Assembly: GCF_030142045.1 (NCBI RefSeq) | Contig: NZ_CP126242.1 | Span: 1,798,001 to 1,862,000 of the forward strand | Source: Arthrobacter sp. zg-Y919 | GTDB taxonomy: Bacteria; Actinomycetota; Actinomycetes; Actinomycetales; Micrococcaceae | Length of the DNA: 64,000 nt | Direction of reading: 5' to 3' | Part shown: positions 1 through 8,706 of the stretch, piece by piece | Numbering within the stretch: position 1 is the first letter of the stretch | Layout: each line of letters starts with the position of its first letter | The notes under the pieces: generated by a model | Database searches by the model: none | Told to the model about the DNA's origin: nothing | The model's input: only the letters and a program-made list of their open reading frames with translations | Program-made: the position numbers and the translations under genes

Positions 1-1
1 G

Positions 2-1039
2 GTGTTCCCCATGTACACCCAGAACGGCAGTTCCAACCGCCTCGTGGAGGCCGTACTGATCGAGGTCATCTGGCCCGAGTTTGTGGCCGAACTCGAAGCC
101 GGAGAATACTCCAACAAGCTGTTCGTCCCCATCCGCTTCCTGGACTTCACCCCCGGCTACGACACCAATTCCGCAGTGCTTTTCCCTGAAACCGTCGCCG
201 TCCGCGAAACCCCCGCCTTCACCTGGGGCGCCATCTTTGCCGACCGTGAAGCGGCCCGCTTCCGCCGGGCCCTGTCCGCCGCCGCGGACATCACCTCGCT
301 GCAGCTGCCCGCCGAAGCCGCGGAACTGCTGCAGGACCAGCAGCTCACCGAGGAAACCTTCATCATGTGGGACCTCATCCACGACCGCACCCACATGCGC
401 GGGGACCTGCCCTTCGATCCGTTCATGATCAAGCAGCGCATGCCCTACTTCCTCTACTCGCTGGAGGAACTGCGCTGTGATCTCACCGCCTTCCGCGAAG
501 CCGTGAAGATCCAGCATGACGAGGACGCCCCGGAAGACACCCGCCGGCACGCGCGGCTGGTCCAGTACGCAGTCATCTTTGACCGCATTTTCCGCTTTGC
601 CATCACCGGGAGCCGGGTGCGCAACTACGACGGCCTGGGTGGCCAGCTGCTCTTCGCCTGGATGCACCAGAACCACGTCCTGCACTGGACCGATGGGAAG
701 CTGAGCATCGACTGGGAGGAAACGGCCGACGTCGTCGTCCGCCTCGGTGCGGAAATCGAGGACCTGTACTGGCGCTCCATTGACCGGCCCAAGACCGCCC
801 ACTGGCTGGCGGCCTACGATCTGGTAGCCGGAACGCTGACGCCGAACCCGGCTTCGGTCTGGGCCCAGGGACCGCAGGCACTGCCGCTGGACGGCCCGCC
901 GCGCGGCCTTACCGACCAGGTGCTCGACGACGAGTTCCCGCTGTCCATGTTCTATGAGGCCCTGTCCAAGAAGATGGCACCGGTCATTGAATCCACCGCC
1001 GGAATCACCGGCACCAGGACGGGAGGCGTCCCCGAATGA
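2..1039 (+). CDS. DUF6421 family protein, 5'-truncated by the window edge
   Basis: The reading frame is open to the left edge, so 345 codons of the 3' part are seen and the true start lies outside. I recognise the sequence as DUF6421, an actinobacterial family of unknown function; it is rich in aromatic and acidic residues and has no signal peptide or membrane segment in the visible part. A central stretch near residues 120-160 (WDLIHDRTHMRGDLPFDPF) looks like the most conserved part. The stop overlaps the next start (ATGA, 1036-1039), so the protein is translationally coupled to the SDR oxidoreductase and probably works with it and the threonine aldolase downstream. Function unknown. Confidence 0.85.
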   Translation: MFPMYTQNGSSNRLVEAVLIEVIWPEFVAELEAGEYSNKLFVPIRFLDFTPGYDTNSAVLFPETVAVRETPAFTWGAIFADREAARFRRALSAAADITSLQLPAEAAELLQDQQLTEETFIMWDLIHDRTHMRGDLPFDPFMIKQRMPYFLYSLEELRCDLTAFREAVKIQHDEDAPEDTRRHARLVQYAVIFDRIFRFAITGSRVRNYDGLGGQLLFAWMHQNHVLHWTDGKLSIDWEETADVVVRLGAEIEDLYWRSIDRPKTAHWLAAYDLVAGTLTPNPASVWAQGPQALPLDGPPRGLTDQVLDDEFPLSMFYEALSKKMAPVIESTAGITGTRTGGVPE

Positions 1040-1803
1040 GCGCAGAAGTCCGCACCGCGGCAGACACAGCCGCGCTGGCGGGCCGGACGGTCCTCGTGGC
1101 CGGTGCCGGAAGCCCCTCGGGCACCGCCGTCTGCGCAGCCCTCGGGGCGGCGGGCGCCAAGGTGGTGGCGGTCGGCCGCGACGCCGCGCGCCTGGAGAAG
1201 ACACTGGCCCGCCCGGACGACGCCGATCTGCGCACCTGCGACCTCAGCGACGCCCGAGAGGTGGCGGCCCTGGCGGACGGCCTGCAGGAAACCTACGGCG
1301 GAATCGACGGCGTGATCCACCTGGTGGGCGGCTGGCGGGCCGGAACGGGCATCACCTCCCAGACCGAGGAGGACTGGGACTTCCTGGAGACCAACATCCT
1401 GCACACGCTGCGCAACGTGAGCCGCAGCTTCTACGGCCAGCTCGCGGCGTCCCCGGACGGCCGGCTGGCGATCGTTTCCTCCACGGCCGTGGACTCTCCC
1501 ACCGCCGCGGGTGCCGGATACGCCGCTGCCAAGGCCGCCGCGGAAACCTGGGTCCGGGCGGTGGCCGCGGGGTTCCACGGCGCCCAGTCCGGGCGGAAGG
1601 ACACCCCGGAACCGCAGCACTCGGCCGCCGCCGTTTTCGTGGTCAAGGCGCTGGTGGACGCCGAGCAGCGTGCCGCCGCCCCGGAGCGCAGGTTCCCGGG
1701 GTACACCGATGTCACAGACCTGGCCGCCGCCGTCGTCCGGCTCTTCCAGCAGGACGCCGCAGAGGTCAACGGGCAGCGGATTTCCCTCGTCCCCGCGAAG
1801 TGA
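1036..1803 (+). CDS. SDR family oxidoreductase
   Basis: A 255-aa short-chain dehydrogenase/reductase. The N-terminal Rossmann motif is VAGAGSPSGTAVCAALG (about residues 21-37), a variant of TGxxxGxG. The catalytic triad is visible as Ser in IVSSTAVD and Tyr/Lys in GYAAAKAAAE (YxxxK). These proteins use NAD(P)(H) to oxidise or reduce alcohols and ketones; the substrate cannot be read from sequence. It starts inside the stop of the DUF6421 gene (ATGA) and is followed after 35 bp by a threonine aldolase, suggesting one transcript. My recollection is that this trio recurs in actinobacteria, but the pathway is not known to me. Confidence 0.9.
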   Translation: MSAEVRTAADTAALAGRTVLVAGAGSPSGTAVCAALGAAGAKVVAVGRDAARLEKTLARPDDADLRTCDLSDAREVAALADGLQETYGGIDGVIHLVGGWRAGTGITSQTEEDWDFLETNILHTLRNVSRSFYGQLAASPDGRLAIVSSTAVDSPTAAGAGYAAAKAAAETWVRAVAAGFHGAQSGRKDTPEPQHSAAAVFVVKALVDAEQRAAAPERRFPGYTDVTDLAAAVVRLFQQDAAEVNGQRISLVPAK

Positions 1804-1838
1804 CCTGAACTACACCGAGGTAAGAGATACTAGGAACC

Positions 1839-2921
1839 GTGACTGACATTCTCCCCCTGCACGACACCGCTATTAAGGCTTTTGCCTCCGATAACTACTC
1901 CGGCGTCCATCCGGAAATCCTCGCCGCACTCACCGCCGCGAACCAGGGCCACCAGGTTGCCTACGGCGAAGATGTCTACACCGCGAAGCTGCGCGAGGTC
2001 CTGACCGACCAGTTCGGCCACTCCATCCGTGCATTCCCGGTGTTCAACGGCACCGGTGCCAACGTCATCGCGCTGCAGTCGCTGCTGCCCCGCTGGGGCG
2101 CGGTCATCTGCCCGACGACGGCGCACATCAACGTGGACGAGAACGGCGCTCCCGAGCGGGTCGGCGGCATGAAGCTGCTGGGCATCCCGACCGAGGACGG
2201 CAAACTCACTCCCGAACTGATCGACCGCGAGGCGTGGGGCTGGGGCGACGAGCACCGGGCCCAGCCGCTGGCCGTCTCCATCACCCAGTCCACCGAGCTC
2301 GGCACGCTCTACACCGTGGACGAGATCACCGCGATTGCGGACCACATCCACGCCCGCGGCATGAAGCTGCACATGGACGGCGCCCGGCTGGGTAACGCCG
2401 CCGCGGCGCTGGGCGTCTCGTTCAAGGAAATGACCGCCGACGCCGGCGTGGACATCCTCTCCCTGGGCGGCACAAAGAACGGGATGATGTACGGCGAATG
2501 CATCATCACCTTCAATCCGGAGGCCTCCCCCGGGCTGGACTACCTGCGCAAGATGAACATGCAGCTGGCTTCCAAGATGCGGTTCATTTCCGCCCAGTTC
2601 GTCACGCTCTACGGCACCGACCTGTGGGAGCGCTCGGCCTCGCACGCCAATGCCATGGCCACCCGGCTGCGTGCCGCCGTCGAGAAGATCGACGGCGTGG
2701 AAATCACCCAGCCCACGCAGGTCAACGCTGTCTTCGCCAAACTGCCGGCCGGCGTCGCTGACCGCCTGCGCGGGGACTTCCGGTTCTATGACTGGGACCT
2801 GTCCACCGGCGAGGTGCGGTGGATGTGCACCTTCGATACTTCCGAGGATGATGTCGATGCCTTTGCCGCTGCCATCGCCCGTGAAGTCGCGGCGGATCCG
2901 GCGCCGCTGGCCGCCCACTGA
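1839..2921 (+). CDS. Low-specificity L-threonine aldolase family protein (PLP-dependent)
   Basis: A 360-aa fold-type I PLP enzyme of the threonine aldolase / beta-eliminating lyase family, which cleaves L-threonine or other beta-hydroxy amino acids to glycine and an aldehyde. The N-terminal FASDNYSGVHPEIL matches the family's SDNxxGxHPxV signature. HMDGARLGNA carries the Asp and Arg that hold PLP and substrate, and SLGGTKNGMM carries the Schiff-base lysine. GTG is taken as start because it follows AGGA at 1830-1833 with about 5 nt spacing. It is the last gene of the DUF6421-SDR group, and a hairpin follows the stop. The exact amino-acid substrate is inference. Confidence 0.9.
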   Translation: MTDILPLHDTAIKAFASDNYSGVHPEILAALTAANQGHQVAYGEDVYTAKLREVLTDQFGHSIRAFPVFNGTGANVIALQSLLPRWGAVICPTTAHINVDENGAPERVGGMKLLGIPTEDGKLTPELIDREAWGWGDEHRAQPLAVSITQSTELGTLYTVDEITAIADHIHARGMKLHMDGARLGNAAAALGVSFKEMTADAGVDILSLGGTKNGMMYGECIITFNPEASPGLDYLRKMNMQLASKMRFISAQFVTLYGTDLWERSASHANAMATRLRAAVEKIDGVEITQPTQVNAVFAKLPAGVADRLRGDFRFYDWDLSTGEVRWMCTFDTSEDDVDAFAAAIAREVAADPAPLAAH

Positions 2922-2934
2922 CCCCTCGTTGCCG

Positions 2935-2965
2935 GCCGTCCGTCCGCAGCCGCGTGACGGACGGC
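2935..2965 (+). terminator. Possible terminator hairpin after the threonine aldolase gene
   Basis: GCCGTCCGTC (2935-2944) and GACGGACGGC (2956-2965) form a perfect 10-bp stem with an 11-nt loop, 14 nt after the stop. There is no T tract, so intrinsic termination is uncertain. Confidence 0.5.
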
Positions 2966-3034
2966 GGGTAACGAAACGGTCACGGCGGCGAGCCTGCCCT
3001 GCCCGCCGTGTTCCCCAGGCCATAGTCTGCGGAG

Positions 3035-3667
3035 GTGAGTGCAATAGGTGACCTGTCCCAGGTGCCCCCGGATTTCCTGACCGCCCTCGGCGCCCTGCGC
3101 CGGGCAGCCTGCCGGGCCGAGTTGAAGCTTGAAGAGATCCCGGCACCCACCCGCCTGGCACCGTATGCCGTTTCCCTCGGCGCGGAGGTCCTGGCCCCCG
3201 GCCCCGCCGGCCCCGGAAGCCTCCACGGCCCCGCGGCCCTGCAGGTCCCCGAACAGCTCGAGCTGGCCACCGGCCGGTTCATCCTGCTGCACGATCCGGC
3301 CGGTTCACAGGTCTGGAACGGCACCTTCCGCATCGTCACGTACATCCGCGCCGAACTGGAACCGGACATGGGCAACGACCAGCTTCTCGGCTCGGTGGCC
3401 TGGACGTGGCTGGTGGAGGCACTGGAGCAGCACGGCGCCCGCCATTCCATGGCCGGCGGCACCGCCACCCGCGTGCTCTCGGAAAGCTACGGCACCCTCG
3501 AAGGCCGGGACGACTCCATCGACATTGAACTCCGCGCATCCTGGACCCCGGCCGACGCCGATGTGCAGTCGCATCTGGAGGCCTGGTCGGACATGGTGTG
3601 CACCTTCGCCGGCCTGCCCCCGCTGCCCGACGGCGTCACACCCCTTCCCGGGCGGCGCCGCAGTTAG
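3035..3667 (+). CDS. DUF3000 domain-containing protein
   Basis: A 210-aa protein of the actinobacterial DUF3000 family, whose function is unknown. Recognised from the N-terminal arrangement PPDFLTALGALRRAA followed by an APYAVSLGAEV block, and from FILLHDPAGSQVWNG. No membrane segments are visible. The GTG start sits 8 nt after GGAGGT-like sequence overlapping 3031. In other actinobacteria this family is commonly encoded just before a ribonuclease D gene, as here, with an 82-bp gap. A joint role is inference only. Confidence 0.85.
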   Translation: MSAIGDLSQVPPDFLTALGALRRAACRAELKLEEIPAPTRLAPYAVSLGAEVLAPGPAGPGSLHGPAALQVPEQLELATGRFILLHDPAGSQVWNGTFRIVTYIRAELEPDMGNDQLLGSVAWTWLVEALEQHGARHSMAGGTATRVLSESYGTLEGRDDSIDIELRASWTPADADVQSHLEAWSDMVCTFAGLPPLPDGVTPLPGRRRS

Positions 3668-3749
3668 GCGCGGAACCGCACCCTGCGGCTGCCCGGGCAC
3701 CGATGGCGCTGTCTGCGGCAACGGTCTTCCTCGGTAGAATGGAATCCTT

Positions 3750-5087
3750 ATGACCGCGCACATACCCGGCAAGACCGAAAATCCATCCAGCACCGCCCCG
3801 GCCGACGCCGAAGAGACGCCGGAGCCACAGCCCATTCCGATGCTGGAGATGCCGCGGGACGGCGTGCCGCTGGTCATCGATTCCCAGCGCGGCCTCGAGC
3901 GGGCAGCCGCCGCCCTGGCCGCCGGCACCGGACCTGCAGGCGTCGATGCCGAACGCGCCTCCGGGTTCCGCTACGGACAGCGTGCCATGCTGGTCCAGAT
4001 CCGGCGCGAAGGTTCCGGCACATGGCTTATTGATCCCGAAGCGTTCGACGACCTGCGGATCATCAATGATGCCCTGGGCGGCGTCGAATGGATCCTGCAC
4101 GCCGCCACACAGGACCTGCCCTGCCTTTCAGCGCTCGGCATGTGGCCGGACAAGCTCTTCGACACCGAACTTGCCGCCCGGCTGGCCGGACTGCCGCGTG
4201 TGGGTTTGGCCGCCGTTATCGAGAGCCTGCTGGGCTTCTCGCTGGCCAAGGAACACTCGGCCGCCGACTGGTCCACCCGGCCCCTTCCCGAGCCGTGGCT
4301 GCGGTACGCCGCGCTCGACGTCGAGGTCCTCGCCGAGCTCCGCATCGAACTGATCCGCGTCCTTGACGAGGCGGGGAAACTCGAACTTGCCGAAGAGGAA
4401 TTCGAAGCCATCCGAACCGCTCCGCCGGCACCGCCGCGGGTCGATCCGTGGCGCCGCACCTCCGGAATGCACCAGCTCCGGGACCGCCGCCAGCTTGCTG
4501 CGGTACGGGAGCTGTGGACCGAACGCGAGCACCTGGCTGAACTGCGGGACACCGCACCCGGCCGGCTGATTCCCGACTCGGCCATCGTTGCGGCGGCCCG
4601 GGCCATGCCCACCACCGTGCCGCAGCTGCTGAAGACCCCCGGGTTCCACGGCCGCGCCGCGCAGAAGGAAGCACCGCGCTGGCTGCGCTGCATCTCCGCC
4701 GCACGCTCCACCGGCGACCTGCCCCCGCTGCACATCCCCACCCATGCCCCGCCGCCCCCGCGCGTCTGGGCCAAGAACGATCCCGCCGCTGCGGCCCGGC
4801 TGCAGACTGCCAAGCCGCGGCTGACCGCCCTCGCGGAGAAGTTGAACCTGCCGCTGGAGAACCTGCTCACCCCCGACCACCTGCGGCGCCTCGCCTGGCG
4901 TCCGCCGGCCGAAATCAACCTGGATACGGTTGGTGCGGCGCTGCGCGCACTCGGCGCCCGGGAATGGCAGATCGAGCAGACCGCCGCCGTCCTCACCGTC
5001 GCCTTCCTGGATCCTGATCCGCTGGAGGACAAGCCGGCGGAGGACCGGCCGGCCCGGGAACAGCCAGCGGGCGGGCGTCGCCGGTAG
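3750..5087 (+). CDS. rnd: Ribonuclease D-like 3'-5' exoribonuclease with HRDC domain
   Basis: A 445-aa DEDD-family exonuclease that trims RNA 3' ends. After a disordered Pro/Glu-rich N-terminus (about 1-35) the exonuclease domain shows Exo I as VDAERASGFRY (Asp66, Glu68), Exo II as HAATQDLPCL (Asp122) and Exo III as YAALDVEVL (Tyr186, Asp190), so the metal-binding set is intact. An HRDC nucleic-acid-binding domain follows at about 235-315 (LRDRRQLAAVRELW). The C-terminus is acidic and proline-rich. It follows the DUF3000 gene on the same strand. The gene symbol is by homology, since actinobacterial members differ from E. coli RNase D in length and tail. Confidence 0.9.
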   Translation: MTAHIPGKTENPSSTAPADAEETPEPQPIPMLEMPRDGVPLVIDSQRGLERAAAALAAGTGPAGVDAERASGFRYGQRAMLVQIRREGSGTWLIDPEAFDDLRIINDALGGVEWILHAATQDLPCLSALGMWPDKLFDTELAARLAGLPRVGLAAVIESLLGFSLAKEHSAADWSTRPLPEPWLRYAALDVEVLAELRIELIRVLDEAGKLELAEEEFEAIRTAPPAPPRVDPWRRTSGMHQLRDRRQLAAVRELWTEREHLAELRDTAPGRLIPDSAIVAAARAMPTTVPQLLKTPGFHGRAAQKEAPRWLRCISAARSTGDLPPLHIPTHAPPPPRVWAKNDPAAAARLQTAKPRLTALAEKLNLPLENLLTPDHLRRLAWRPPAEINLDTVGAALRALGAREWQIEQTAAVLTVAFLDPDPLEDKPAEDRPAREQPAGGRRR

Positions 5088-5224
5088 TTCCTGTTCCACC
5101 TTCGAGCAGTCGACCCCGGCAACTACACCCGGTTGAAGGCGGCCCGAATAAGCGTTTCCGGCGGCCTGGCACTCTAGAAGGCCCGGAGGGTTGGGCCGGC
5201 CGTTGGGCGGGGCAATAATGGGGG

Positions 5225-5761
5225 ATGCCACTTCTCACATCGACCCCTGACACCCTGCAGGTGGGACGGTTTGCCCTCCATATCGTGACATCCCAGGACT
5301 GGCCCCTGGAGCAGTCGCTGTCGATGGACGACGACGTCATCCGGTGGACCCTGTTCCCGCCGCACCTCAGCGACGAGCTGGCACGGTACCGGATGACACG
5401 GGCCGAAGAGGCCCGCGGGGAGAGTCTGCTGGCCCGGTACACCGTGTGGGACGGCGGGGATGTGCTGGGTACGGCCGGGATTTCCGCCACCGTGGACGGG
5501 ACACCGGAACTGTTTTACGCACTCCTGCCTTCCGGGCGCGGACGGGGAGCCGCCACGGCCGCCACACGCGGTCTGAGCGACTGGGCGCTGGCCAACGGCT
5601 TTCCTCGAGTGGCGCTGCGCACCATTTACGGGAACACCCTGAGTGAAGCCGTCGCCCGGCGCGCACGGTTCCGCCCGGTGAGGACCGAGCAGCAGCGCCA
5701 GCGCGGGAGCATGGTCAAGATGCTCTACTGGACCCGGTCGGCCCGTGACGCAGCCCGGTAG
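5225..5761 (+). CDS. GNAT family N-acetyltransferase
   Basis: A 178-aa acetyltransferase of the RimJ/RimL-like type. The acetyl-CoA pyrophosphate loop is LPSGRGRGAATAATRGL (about residues 99-115), and IYGNTLSEAVARRARFRP is the usual C-terminal N-x3-S/A-x3-A-x2-xGF-like strand and helix, with the Gly of GF replaced. The N-terminal half with LSMDDDVIRWTLFPP resembles enzymes acting on amino groups of proteins or small molecules. The substrate is unknown. The ATG has a G-rich run directly upstream. The gene stands alone between rnd and a small hypothetical gene. Confidence 0.85.
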   Translation: MPLLTSTPDTLQVGRFALHIVTSQDWPLEQSLSMDDDVIRWTLFPPHLSDELARYRMTRAEEARGESLLARYTVWDGGDVLGTAGISATVDGTPELFYALLPSGRGRGAATAATRGLSDWALANGFPRVALRTIYGNTLSEAVARRARFRPVRTEQQRQRGSMVKMLYWTRSARDAAR

Positions 5762-5871
5762 GTGCACATGCCAGGAGCGCGGGCCGGTCAGCTTTACATA
5801 GGGAAGCTGACCGGCTAGGTTGGAACTCCCTTGGTTTAGACGTGGGCCTGGGTTCCTAAGTTAGGACTCTC

Positions 5872-6105
5872 ATGACCCAACGTCCCATTGTCTCCGTCGA
5901 TGTTTTCCCTGATCTGTCCACGATGACGGTCAGCACACTCGAGTCCCTGTCCGATCAGGCGTTTATCCAACTCGAAGATGGCCCCGTTGTTGAAGGACTC
6001 CTCGGCTTCTATTTGTCCGTCCAGACAGAACTTGAAGACCGCCAGTCCCCCGCCGAGCCGCACGGGATTCACCGCCAGACTTCATCGGAGCCCGTTCCCG
6101 TCTAA
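5872..6105 (+). CDS. Small hypothetical protein (77 aa)
   Basis: Not recognised. The predicted protein has a beta-rich N-terminus (RPIVSVDVFPDLSTMTVS), an amphipathic central part (QAFIQLEDGPVVEGLLGFYL) and a disordered tail with no Cys and no membrane helix. AGGA lies 7-8 nt before the ATG, and a strong hairpin follows the stop by about 80 bp. Base composition is less GC-biased than neighbouring genes, which could mean recent acquisition. The alternative is a spurious frame, but the ribosome site and third-position pattern favour a real gene. Confidence 0.55.
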   Translation: MTQRPIVSVDVFPDLSTMTVSTLESLSDQAFIQLEDGPVVEGLLGFYLSVQTELEDRQSPAEPHGIHRQTSSEPVPV

Positions 6106-6182
6106 AGCACGGCGCTGGTGCCGGTCCTGTTCACTGGTCCGGTTGAAACATGGTCCGGTTGGAACAGCCCCCTAAACAAAAA

Positions 6183-6215
6183 CGTCCCGGTACTCCATGA
6201 CGGAGTACCGGGACG
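6183..6215. terminator. Strong bidirectional terminator between convergent genes
   Basis: CGTCCCGGTACTCC (6183-6196) and GGAGTACCGGGACG (6202-6215) form a perfect 14-bp stem with a 5-nt loop. On the minus strand the stem is followed by TTTTTGTTT, giving a typical intrinsic terminator for the GlsB-like gene. On the plus strand the tail is GTTCGGTT. Confidence 0.85.
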
Positions 6216-6234
6216 GTTCGGTTAATCGGCCGGG

Positions 6235-6504
6235 TTAGCGGCGGACCTGGTTGCCCTTGCCGCGGCCGGCAACTCCTTCGGCGACACCGATCAGCAGGAC
6301 CGACGCGATCACGGCGACGATGAATCCAACCACGTTGAGTTCCCAGATGTCTCCGGTGCCCAGCAGATTGGCGATGACTCCGCCGATCACGGAGCCGACG
6401 AGGCCAAGCAGCAGGGTGGCCACAATGCCCAGGTTCTGGCGGCCCGGCTTAATCAGCCGTGCCAGTGCGCCGATAATGAGGCCTGCAACGATAAATCCGA
6501 TCAT
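6235..6504 (-). CDS. GlsB/YeaQ/YmgE family stress-response membrane protein
   Basis: An 89-aa very hydrophobic protein of the transglycosylase-associated / GlsB family. It begins MIGFIVAGLIIGALARLIKP and shows three membrane helices with glycine-zipper features (LLLGLVGSVIGGVIANLLG). Family members are small integral membrane proteins, often induced by general stress, of unknown biochemical role. The start at 6504 is chosen over an upstream in-frame codon because AAGGGAA precedes it with suitable spacing and the family begins exactly at this Met. The tail GRGKGNQVRR is basic and probably cytoplasmic. Confidence 0.9.
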   Translation of the reverse strand: MIGFIVAGLIIGALARLIKPGRQNLGIVATLLLGLVGSVIGGVIANLLGTGDIWELNVVGFIVAVIASVLLIGVAEGVAGRGKGNQVRR

Positions 6505-6708
6505 GGTTCTGTTCCCTTCATAACGGTGAATGCGGAAAGCGCGGAGCTCCGCAGGTTCCTGTCTGCCATCAATCCTAGACGGAGACACACCGATTTCCCT
6601 AAGCCTGCTGTCTAATCCGGCGTGCCGGGCCGGGATAGCCGGCGGCTTTCGGCCGGCCGTCCCGGCCAGCGGGCAGGCTCTCCCGGCCAGCGGGCAGGGT
6701 GGATACCG

Positions 6709-8502
6709 TTATTCGAAGACGGGTACTCCGTTCCGCACCAAACGCCAGTCGTTTTCAGCGAAGTCGGCCGGATCCACGGTCCCCTCGGCCACCACGTAGT
6801 CAATGAGCAGCTGGCGGATTTCCGTCTGCTGGTTCACCAGTACCGGAGCCGTGCTGATGTGCGGGAAGTTGCCGCCGCCGGACTGCCGGTAGTTGTTGGT
6901 CGCCACGGCGAACCGCTGGGCCGGATCCACCGGCGCCCCGTTGAAGCTCAGGTTGACTATCCGCTCCCCCACGGGCCGGCTGATATCGATGTCGTAGGAG
7001 ACGCCGGACATCATGTCGTAGTTGTAGTCGGGGGTACCGTTCGCATTGGTCAGCGTGGCGGGATCCACGGGGACACCCGGGGCGGTCTGGTTGAAGTACT
7101 TCGCCGAGTACTCCAGATAGTCCTTGACCTGGGCGCCGGTCATTTCCACGCCGAAGAGGGTGTTCGGGAAGACGTACAAACCGGCCAGGTCGCGGATGGT
7201 GACCGGACCGGCCGGGATTTCCGCGGTCCTGCTGAACGGTGCCACCAGCGAAAGAACCGGCAGGTCGGCGTTGGGGCCGCCGTCGAGCGCCCTGTCCACC
7301 GCCTGGGCCTGGACGGAATTCACGAAGTCCATAACGGCGGTGTCGCGGTAACGGGATTCCTCCGCAGGCATTGACTCGGTGGCGGTGCCGACCGGCGTAT
7401 TCACATAGTCGATGACGCGCTGGTGCTGCTCGGCAACCAGCTTGGAGACCACGGGGTCGGCCTCAACGGTGTTGGCGTTCAGGAGCGACGACGACGCCGA
7501 CACCACGTCCCACTGTCCGCGCACCTTGGCCAGTTCGAAGTCCATCACGGACAGCCGCATACCCCAGTTCAGCGGCTCGGTCAGCAGGACCTGCTCGCCG
7601 GTGGTCTTGTTGGCCACGAAACGCTCCGGGATTTCCTGGTGCGCATGGCCCACCAGAATGGCATCAATGCCGGGCACGGTTTCCGCCAGCTGGGTGGACG
7701 CGTTTTCCAGGGGCAGGTCGTCGCCATAGGAGGAGGTGCCGGAGGTTCCGGAATGCGAGCTGACCACCACGACGTCGGCACCGCGGGCCTTCATCTCCGG
7801 TACGTACTTCTGTGCCTGCTCCACGATGCCGGGGAATTCGAGTTTTCCATCAACATTGTTCTTGTCCCAGATCGCCACCCCGGGATTGGTGAGGCCCAGG
7901 ATTCCGACCTTTACGGGTTTGTTGCCCTTGGTCTTCACTGTCTTGATGATGTACGGGGTGAACGCCGGTTTGTCCGTTGCGGAATCCACCGCGTTTGCTC
8001 CGAGCAGCGGGAAGTCCAGCTGGTCCTCGAACTTCCGCAGCAGCTCCAGGCCGTAATTGAATTCGTGGTTTCCCAACGCGGCGGCGTCGTAGTCCATGGA
8101 ATTCATGGCCGCGGCCATGGGATGGATTTCCCCGGTTTCGGTGATCGGCTCCGTATTGGCGAAGTAGTCGGTCAGGGAAGTGCCTTGGATCGTGTCGCCG
8201 GCGTCGATCAGCATCGTCGACTCCGGGCCCCGGTCTGCACGGACCGAGTCAACCAGGGTCGAAACCTTGGCCAGTCCGACGTCGTTGTGGGCGGCGTCGT
8301 CATACTCGGCGTCGTTGAAATAGTCCCAGTTCTCGATGTAGCCGTGCATGTCGGAGGTACCCATCACCGTGACCCTGGTTTTCTGGTCCTTGCCGGCGTG
8401 CTCCGGCGGTGCGGCGGCCGCCGGTGTCATCGACACGAGTGTTACTGCCACGGCGGCGGTGACTGCGGTGGCAGCTCCCCGGCGCCGGGCGGATGAATGC
8501 AT
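6709..8502 (-). CDS. Secreted bifunctional metallophosphatase / 5'-nucleotidase
   Basis: About 597 aa from the ATG at 8502. A signal peptide is clear: basic MHSSARRRG, a hydrophobic core, and a likely cut after PAAAA near residue 35. The calcineurin-like metallophosphatase domain has the metal ligands in GTSDMHGYIENW, DAGDTIQGTSL, LGNHEFNYG, SSHSG and GHAHQEIPE. The C-terminal 5'-nucleotidase domain with the substrate pocket (GNFPHIS near the end) is also present. The enzyme probably removes phosphate from extracellular nucleotides or 2',3'-cyclic nucleotides for phosphate and nucleoside scavenging. No LPXTG or membrane anchor is seen, so it is released. A TTG four codons upstream, 3 nt after GAGGAG, is an alternative start. 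It diverges from the M6 protease gene. Confidence 0.9.
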   Translation of the reverse strand: MHSSARRRGAATAVTAAVAVTLVSMTPAAAAPPEHAGKDQKTRVTVMGTSDMHGYIENWDYFNDAEYDDAAHNDVGLAKVSTLVDSVRADRGPESTMLIDAGDTIQGTSLTDYFANTEPITETGEIHPMAAAMNSMDYDAAALGNHEFNYGLELLRKFEDQLDFPLLGANAVDSATDKPAFTPYIIKTVKTKGNKPVKVGILGLTNPGVAIWDKNNVDGKLEFPGIVEQAQKYVPEMKARGADVVVVSSHSGTSGTSSYGDDLPLENASTQLAETVPGIDAILVGHAHQEIPERFVANKTTGEQVLLTEPLNWGMRLSVMDFELAKVRGQWDVVSASSSLLNANTVEADPVVSKLVAEQHQRVIDYVNTPVGTATESMPAEESRYRDTAVMDFVNSVQAQAVDRALDGGPNADLPVLSLVAPFSRTAEIPAGPVTIRDLAGLYVFPNTLFGVEMTGAQVKDYLEYSAKYFNQTAPGVPVDPATLTNANGTPDYNYDMMSGVSYDIDISRPVGERIVNLSFNGAPVDPAQRFAVATNNYRQSGGGNFPHISTAPVLVNQQTEIRQLLIDYVVAEGTVDPADFAENDWRLVRNGVPVFE

Positions 8503-8706
8503 CAATCTCAACAACTCCTCATAGTGCGGAAAATGTGACCTTAGGCACCCTTACAGGGTAAACGACCGTTCCGGAAGACCCCGGTGGATTACTGCTGCAT
8601 CTTTTCTTCACATTCGACCAACACCGGCATGTCCTCCCCCACCGGGGACCGGCAAAACGTAACGTAGCGCCACCTCACCCGCATTTTTTCGTTCTAAGGG
8701 GAAGCC

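Noticed and set aside
8547..8559. ACCCT-TAC-AGGGT inverted repeat between the nucleotidase and M6 protease genes as an operator
   Set aside because: The arms are only 5 bp, and such a short palindrome is expected by chance in GC-rich sequence.
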